Source of the DNA: Planctomycetota bacterium
GTDB lineage: Bacteria > Planctomycetota > UBA8742 > UBA2392
DNA length: 64,000 nt
Direction: 5' to 3'
Assembly: GCA_020638635.1 (NCBI GenBank)
Contig: JACKIE010000006.1
Coordinates: 1-64,000 of the forward strand
Shown piece by piece: positions 60,397 to 64,000 of this stretch. The notes under the pieces are model-generated. The model made no database searches. It worked only from the letters and a program-made list of their open reading frames with translations, and was not told the origin of the DNA. A program made the translations under genes and the position numbers. The stretch's first letter is position 1, and each line of letters starts with the position of its first letter.

Positions 60397-60700
60397 TAAG
60401 CATTGGGCCGGTGCAAAGTCACGGCCGGGGGCGCCCGGGCACAGAACGCCCTCGAACCGTATTGCTGCGGCGGCTCTTTCCGGTGAGCCCGCCTGGCGGT
60501 CTTGCCGCGGAGAGTTGGCCATGCCGATGCGCTGATGAGGCCAGTTCGCGCCGCGCGGGGTTCCCGCGCCGCTTACCGCTCACGCGCCGACCGCCGCCGT
60601 GCCCGCGGTGGTCTGATCTGCGTTTTTCCATCCGCTTCCCACGTCCGGCGTCCCGCAAGGGGCGCCGCTTGCATTTGTCCTGACCCGCAAGGAGCTACCC
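60397..60700 (+). other. Intergenic leader with several hairpins, no gene found
   Basis: 304 bp before the PhnD-like gene. Stems visible include GGCGGCTC...GAGCC-CGCC (about 60472-60493) and GCGCGGGG/CCCGCGCC near 60557-60575. No good start and ribosome site supports a reading frame here. The length and structure suggest a regulatory leader for the downstream three-gene cassette. No known riboswitch class could be matched by eye. Confidence 0.4.
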
Positions 60701-61525
60701 ATGAACCAGCCGATCCTGGTCGGTGCCGTGCTGTATGAGCCCAAGGTCTCGGTGATCTGGGACATCATCCGCGATTTCTTTGAGTCCAACGGCTGCCCGA
60801 TGGATGTGGTGTTCTACACCAACTACGAACTCCAGGTGGACGCCCTGCTCAAGGGCCACATCGACATCGCCTGGAACTCGCCCCTGGCCTGGGTTGACGC
60901 CCAGCGCCGCTCCGGCGGCAAGTGCCGCGCCATCGCCATGCGCGACACCGACCGCGACCGCGTCTCGCACCTGGTGGTGGCCGCCAACTCCGGCATCAAC
61001 AGCATCGCCGACCTGAAGGGCAAAACCGTGGCCGTCGGCGCTAAGGACTCGCCCCAGGCAAGGCTGATCCCGCTGGGGCTGATCCGGCGCCAGGGGCTGG
61101 TCCCCGGCGACGACTTCACCGTGCGCCGCTTCGACGTGCTTGTCGGCAAACACGGCGACCACATCGGCGGCGAGCTCGACGCCTTCAAGTGCCTGCAAGC
61201 CGGCGAGGCCCAGGCCTGCGCCATGCTCGACATGAACTGGGAGCGCTGGAGCGGCGACGGCACCATCGACCCCGGCCGCTTCAAGATCCTCGCCACCACC
61301 GACCGCTTCGACCACTGCGTGTTCACCGTGCGCAAGGACTTCGACCACGACCGCGAAGCCCAATGGCTCAAGGTTCTGTTCAGCATGTCCTACGACAACC
61401 CCAAGCACCGCGAAATGATGGACATGGAAGGCCTCAAGAAGTGGGAACCAGGCCGCACCACCGGCTTCGGCCCGCTCAGTGAAGCCGTGCAGAAGCTGCA
61501 CTACTTCGAGGGGAGCGGCGCATGA
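60701..61525 (+). CDS. PhnD-like periplasmic-binding-fold protein without signal peptide
   Basis: 274 residues from ATG 60701 (AGGAG eight bases upstream). The fold of phosphate/phosphonate/thiamine-type binding proteins is visible: VDALLKGHIDIAWNSPLAWV, SIADLKGKTVAVGAKDSPQA, and CLQAGEAQACAMLDMNWERW. The start is MNQPILVGAVLYEP, with no signal peptide or lipobox, so the protein stays in the cytoplasm. No ABC permease or ATPase gene adjoins it. It overlaps the MetE-like gene by four bases (ATGA). It may be an intracellular carrier or enzyme that reuses the binding fold. Ligand unknown. Confidence 0.85.
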   Translation: MNQPILVGAVLYEPKVSVIWDIIRDFFESNGCPMDVVFYTNYELQVDALLKGHIDIAWNSPLAWVDAQRRSGGKCRAIAMRDTDRDRVSHLVVAANSGINSIADLKGKTVAVGAKDSPQARLIPLGLIRRQGLVPGDDFTVRRFDVLVGKHGDHIGGELDAFKCLQAGEAQACAMLDMNWERWSGDGTIDPGRFKILATTDRFDHCVFTVRKDFDHDREAQWLKVLFSMSYDNPKHREMMDMEGLKKWEPGRTTGFGPLSEAVQKLHYFEGSGA

Positions 61526-62685
61526 GCAGCCTTCCGCTTTTCCCCGTCACCATGGTGGGCTCGTGGCCGCGGCCGCAGATGCTGTTGCGCGCCCAGAAGC
61601 TCAAGCGCGCCGGCAAGCTGGACCCGCGCGAGTTCGAGAAGCAGGCCGACGCGGCCGTGCTGGACGTGCTGGCGGCACAGCAGCGCGCGGGTGTGGACGT
61701 GGTGACCGACGGCGAGCAGCGCCGCGACAACTTCTACTCGTTCGTGGCCGAGAAGCTCAGCGGCATCCAGATCATGACGCTGGCCGAGTTGATCGACGTG
61801 ATCGAAGACAAAGAAGCCTTCGAGAAAATCCTGCAGACGCTGGACGTGCCGGCCTATTCGCTCAGCAATCCCACCTGCGTCGGCCGCATCGAGCGCCGTG
61901 CGCCGCTGGCACTGGACGAGCTGCGCTTCCTGAAACAGCACACGGACAAGCCGGTAAAGATCCCGCTGCCGGGCCCCTACTTGCTGACGCGCGCGATGTT
62001 CGTGAAAGAGGTGACACGCAACGTCTACGCCAACAAGGAGGCGCTGTCCGTTGACGTCGTACGCATCCTGCGCGCAGAGCTCGAAGAGCTGCTGCGCGAG
62101 GGCGCCGACTTCATCCAGTTCGATGAGCCGGTTCTCACGGAAGTGGCCTTCAGCTCGGGCCAGACGCGCACCTTCATGTGCGCCTCCCTGGCCGCGGGCG
62201 GCGACCCGGCCGAAGAGCTGGAGTTCGCGGTCAGCCTGATGAACCAGGTGTTGGAGGGCTTTGAGCAAGCCAACACCGGCCTGCACATCTGCCGCGGCAA
62301 CTGGAGCCAGGACGAAACCACCCTGCTGCGCGGCAACTACGCGCCGCTCAAGCCGTGGCTCGAGCGCCTGAAAGTGAAGCAGCTCGTGCTTGAGTACGCC
62401 ACGGAGCGCGCGGGCGACGTGATGAGTTTCGCCGGCAAGTCGCTGGGCCTGGGTGTGGTCAACCCGCGCACCGAGCACACCGAGACGCCCCAAGAAGTCA
62501 TCGCGCAGGTCGAAAAAGCGCTCGAGTTTTACCGCCCGCAGCAGCTCTGGCTCAACCCGGACTGCGGCTTCGGCACCTTCAGCAACAGCCCCGTCAACAC
62601 CGCGCCGCTCGCCGAGGCCAAGATGAAGGCCATCGGTGATGCGGCCGTAATCCTTCGCAAACGATTCCCTACCAAACAGGAGTAA
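61522..62685 (+). CDS. MetE-family methyltransferase, catalytic domain only
   Basis: 387 residues, the size of the C-terminal barrel of cobalamin-independent methionine synthase. The N-terminal folate-binding domain is absent. The start VTMVGSWPRP is typical. Zinc ligands match MetE: the HxC pair in HICRGNW, Glu in LEYATERAGD, Cys in NPDCGFGTF. The family includes core methionine synthases that use non-folate donors, and also epoxyalkane:coenzyme M transferases. The reaction is thus methyl or alkyl transfer to a thiol, with homocysteine most likely. It overlaps the PhnD-like gene and lies five bases before the ACAD-like gene, so a shared pathway is likely. Confidence 0.87.
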   Translation: MSSLPLFPVTMVGSWPRPQMLLRAQKLKRAGKLDPREFEKQADAAVLDVLAAQQRAGVDVVTDGEQRRDNFYSFVAEKLSGIQIMTLAELIDVIEDKEAFEKILQTLDVPAYSLSNPTCVGRIERRAPLALDELRFLKQHTDKPVKIPLPGPYLLTRAMFVKEVTRNVYANKEALSVDVVRILRAELEELLREGADFIQFDEPVLTEVAFSSGQTRTFMCASLAAGGDPAEELEFAVSLMNQVLEGFEQANTGLHICRGNWSQDETTLLRGNYAPLKPWLERLKVKQLVLEYATERAGDVMSFAGKSLGLGVVNPRTEHTETPQEVIAQVEKALEFYRPQQLWLNPDCGFGTFSNSPVNTAPLAEAKMKAIGDAAVILRKRFPTKQE

Positions 62686-62689
62686 CACA

Positions 62690-63841
62690 ATGGCAAACCC
62701 ATGGAAGCTGGACGCGGCCGGTCAGGCCCTGCTGGAGAAGGCCGACACCATCGCGCGCGAGGTGATCGCGCCCGCGGCCAAAGAACTCGATGAAAAGGCG
62801 CAGTTCCCCAAGGCGGCCATCAAGGCGATGCGCGACGCCGGCATGCTGAAGCTGGTCAGCGCCAAAGAAGTCGGCGGCCACGGCCAGGGCCTGCGCGCGG
62901 CGGCCGCAGTCTGCGAGCGCTTCGCGCGCGATTGCGCATCCACCGCGATGGTCACCAAGATGCATCATTGCGGCACGGCCGTGATCGAGGCCCACGGCAT
63001 CCCCGAGCTGCGCAAGGCGATCAGCGAGCAGGGCAAGGTCACCACGCTGGCGTTCAGCGAGTACGGCTCGCGCAGCCACTTCTGGGTTGCCACCAGCAGC
63101 GCGACCAGGGCCGGCGACAAGGTGAAGCTGACGGCCGCCAAGCAGCTGATCACCTCGGCGGGCGAATGCGACATCTACGTGTGGTCGAGCAAGCCGGCCG
63201 CGGCGGAAGGGCTCAGCAGCATCTGGGCGGTGCCGGTGAACGCGCCTGGGCTGAAGATCAACCAGAGCTACGGCGGCCTGGGCCTGCGCGGCAACGCGTC
63301 GTCGCCGATCAACGCGACCGACGTGGAGATTCCCGCCAGCTGGGCGCTGGGTGAAGACGGCAAGGGCTTCGACATCATGATGGGCATCGTGATGCCCTGG
63401 TTCAGCCTGCAGAACTGCGCGGTCTCGGTCGGCATGATGGAGGGCGCTTTGGCTCGCACCATCAAGCACGTCACCAACGGCAAGTACGCTTACAACCAGA
63501 CCGTGATCGCCGACCTGCCGCAGGTGCGCGGCTGGATCGCGCGTGCCCGGAACAAGATCGACATGGTGCGCGCGCACCTGCTCGATTCTCTGGATGCCAT
63601 CGAGCAGGGTCGCGAGGACGCCACCCTGCGCGTGCTGCAGTCGAAGGTGATCGGCGCCGAGACGTCGCTTGAAGTGCACGACCTGTGCATGCGCGTTAAC
63701 GGCGGCGCGGGTTACCGCAAAGACAACGAGGTCGAACGCTTCTTCCGCGACAGCCGCGCGGCCTCGGTGATGGCGCCGGTTTCGGACGCGCTCTACGAGT
63801 TCATCGGCAAGGCCGTGTGCGGGATGCCGGTGTTCGGCTAG
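62690..63841 (+). CDS. Acyl-CoA dehydrogenase family flavoprotein lacking the catalytic Glu motif
   Basis: 383 residues. The ACAD order is present: N-terminal helices (AKELDEKAQFPKAAIKAMRD), a mid beta domain with FSEYGSRSHFWVATSSATRA, and C-terminal helices with VNGGAGYRKDNEVERFFRDS. After this, canonical enzymes have IYEGTNEI with the catalytic Glu; here it reads ASVMAPVSDALYEFIGKAV. This change is common to ACAD-like proteins whose reaction differs, including flavin monooxygenases of organosulfur compounds. The exact reaction is open. It is the last gene of the cassette with PhnD-like and MetE-like genes. A terminator hairpin follows. Confidence 0.87.
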   Translation: MANPWKLDAAGQALLEKADTIAREVIAPAAKELDEKAQFPKAAIKAMRDAGMLKLVSAKEVGGHGQGLRAAAAVCERFARDCASTAMVTKMHHCGTAVIEAHGIPELRKAISEQGKVTTLAFSEYGSRSHFWVATSSATRAGDKVKLTAAKQLITSAGECDIYVWSSKPAAAEGLSSIWAVPVNAPGLKINQSYGGLGLRGNASSPINATDVEIPASWALGEDGKGFDIMMGIVMPWFSLQNCAVSVGMMEGALARTIKHVTNGKYAYNQTVIADLPQVRGWIARARNKIDMVRAHLLDSLDAIEQGREDATLRVLQSKVIGAETSLEVHDLCMRVNGGAGYRKDNEVERFFRDSRAASVMAPVSDALYEFIGKAVCGMPVFG

Positions 63842-63848
63842 AGGCAGG

Positions 63849-63876
63849 CGAGGGGGCCGGATCACCGGCCCCCTCG
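63849..63876 (+). terminator. Hairpin after the three-gene cassette
   Basis: CGAGGGGGCCGG ATCA CCGGCCCCCTCG is a perfect 12-bp stem seven bases after the ACAD-like stop. No T-run follows, but strength and place suit a terminator. Confidence 0.75.
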
Positions 63877-63941
63877 CGATTGCGGGTTGAGACGAAGAGG
63901 TCGAGCGAATGCCCTTCGGCTCGCTTCGTTCGCTCAGGGCA

Positions 63942-63979
63942 CCATGAACAAGGCCCGCTTTCGCGGGCCTTGTTCATGG
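63942..63979 (-). terminator. Perfect 17-bp hairpin abutting the tRNA 3' end
   Basis: On the minus strand the stem starts with the CCA of the tRNA: CCATGAACAAGGCCCGC, GAAA loop, GCGGGCCTTGTTCATGG. The stem is perfect. It lacks a T-run. It could be the tRNA terminator or a repeat element that overlaps the tRNA end. Confidence 0.7.
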
Positions 63980-64000
63980 TGGACCGTACAGGACTCGAAC
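63977..64000 (-). tRNA. tRNA gene, 3' end only (cut by window edge)
   Basis: On the minus strand the last 24 bases read TTCGAGT loop, CCTGT T-stem, ACGGTCC acceptor strand, discriminator A, then encoded CCA. This is the standard 3' half of a tRNA from the T-loop on. The anticodon is outside the window, so the amino acid cannot be named. The 5' acceptor strand should read GGACCGT. Confidence 0.88.

Noticed and set aside
60381..60425. CAAACC ... GGTGCAAAGTCACGG, resembling parts of the c-di-GMP-I riboswitch
   Set aside because: CAAACC is inside the OsmC-like coding sequence, the CACAGGG part and the tetraloop receptor are missing, and the downstream P3 stem cannot be drawn.
60532..60539. CTGATGAG, the core of a hammerhead ribozyme
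   Set aside because: No GAAA partner or closing stems with a cleavage GTC are found nearby.

Overview
The window is high-GC DNA from a diderm bacterium. It carries lipoproteins with lipoboxes, RND pumps, a TolC-type outer-membrane factor and a B12 uptake operon. Very long antisense ORFs, typical of high GC, shadow almost every real gene. Several traits suggest Planctomycetota or a neighbouring deep lineage: paired ECF sigma factors with large membrane partners, YfbK-type von Willebrand proteins, surface proteins with a Gly-rich Cys C-terminal sorting signal, and short GC-rich palindromes between genes. This placement is an inference. No rRNA gene is present to settle it, and the only tRNA is cut by the right edge.

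Layout. 0-5.7 kb: a truncated membrane/TPR protein, a zinc-ribbon protein, a cobalamin riboswitch followed by btuF-btuD-btuC, and a GspC-like membrane PDZ protein. 5.7-12.7 kb: two secreted surface proteins flank an ECF sigma/FecR-like membrane pair; a convergent membrane protein follows. 12.7-15.1 kb: an acyl-CoA synthetase carrying an in-frame REP-like palindrome, and a 59-residue conserved-looking protein. 15.2-19.5 kb (minus): a second ECF sigma factor with two YfbK-type VWA proteins, separated by arrays of perfect hairpins. 19.6-23.1 kb: two lipoproteins and a receiver-PilZ protein. 23.2-29.9 kb (minus): valS and an RND permease with a PDZ domain inserted in its periplasmic loop.

29.9-38.3 kb: two small genes, then an operon of an Rrf2-type Fe-S regulator, a 1145-residue double acyl-CoA dehydratase activase, a coiled-coil/HEAT/PDZ membrane protein and an HgdB-like protein with a Cys-rich tail. 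This looks like an ATP-driven low-potential electron system of unknown substrate and is the best candidate here for something undescribed. 38.3-42.4 kb: a coiled-coil membrane protein, a PII-like protein without the uridylylated tyrosine, a type II toxin-antitoxin pair, an ImpE-like TPR protein and a polytopic membrane protein. 42.6-50.3 kb (minus): prkA, a giant MscS channel, PTS enzyme I and a YkgJ cysteine-cluster protein.

50.4-58.0 kb (plus): a hotdog thioesterase, then a heavy-metal RND efflux operon framed by two small His/Cys-rich exported proteins. 58.1-60.4 kb: a quinone-oxidoreductase-like gene divergent from a TetR regulator around a perfect palindrome, and an OsmC-like protein lacking the usual second catalytic cysteine. 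60.7-63.8 kb: a tight cassette of a PhnD-like binding protein without signal peptide, a catalytic-domain-only MetE homologue and an acyl-CoA-dehydrogenase homologue lacking the usual C-terminal catalytic motif. This is the second unusual system. The window ends in the 3' end of a minus-strand tRNA gene.
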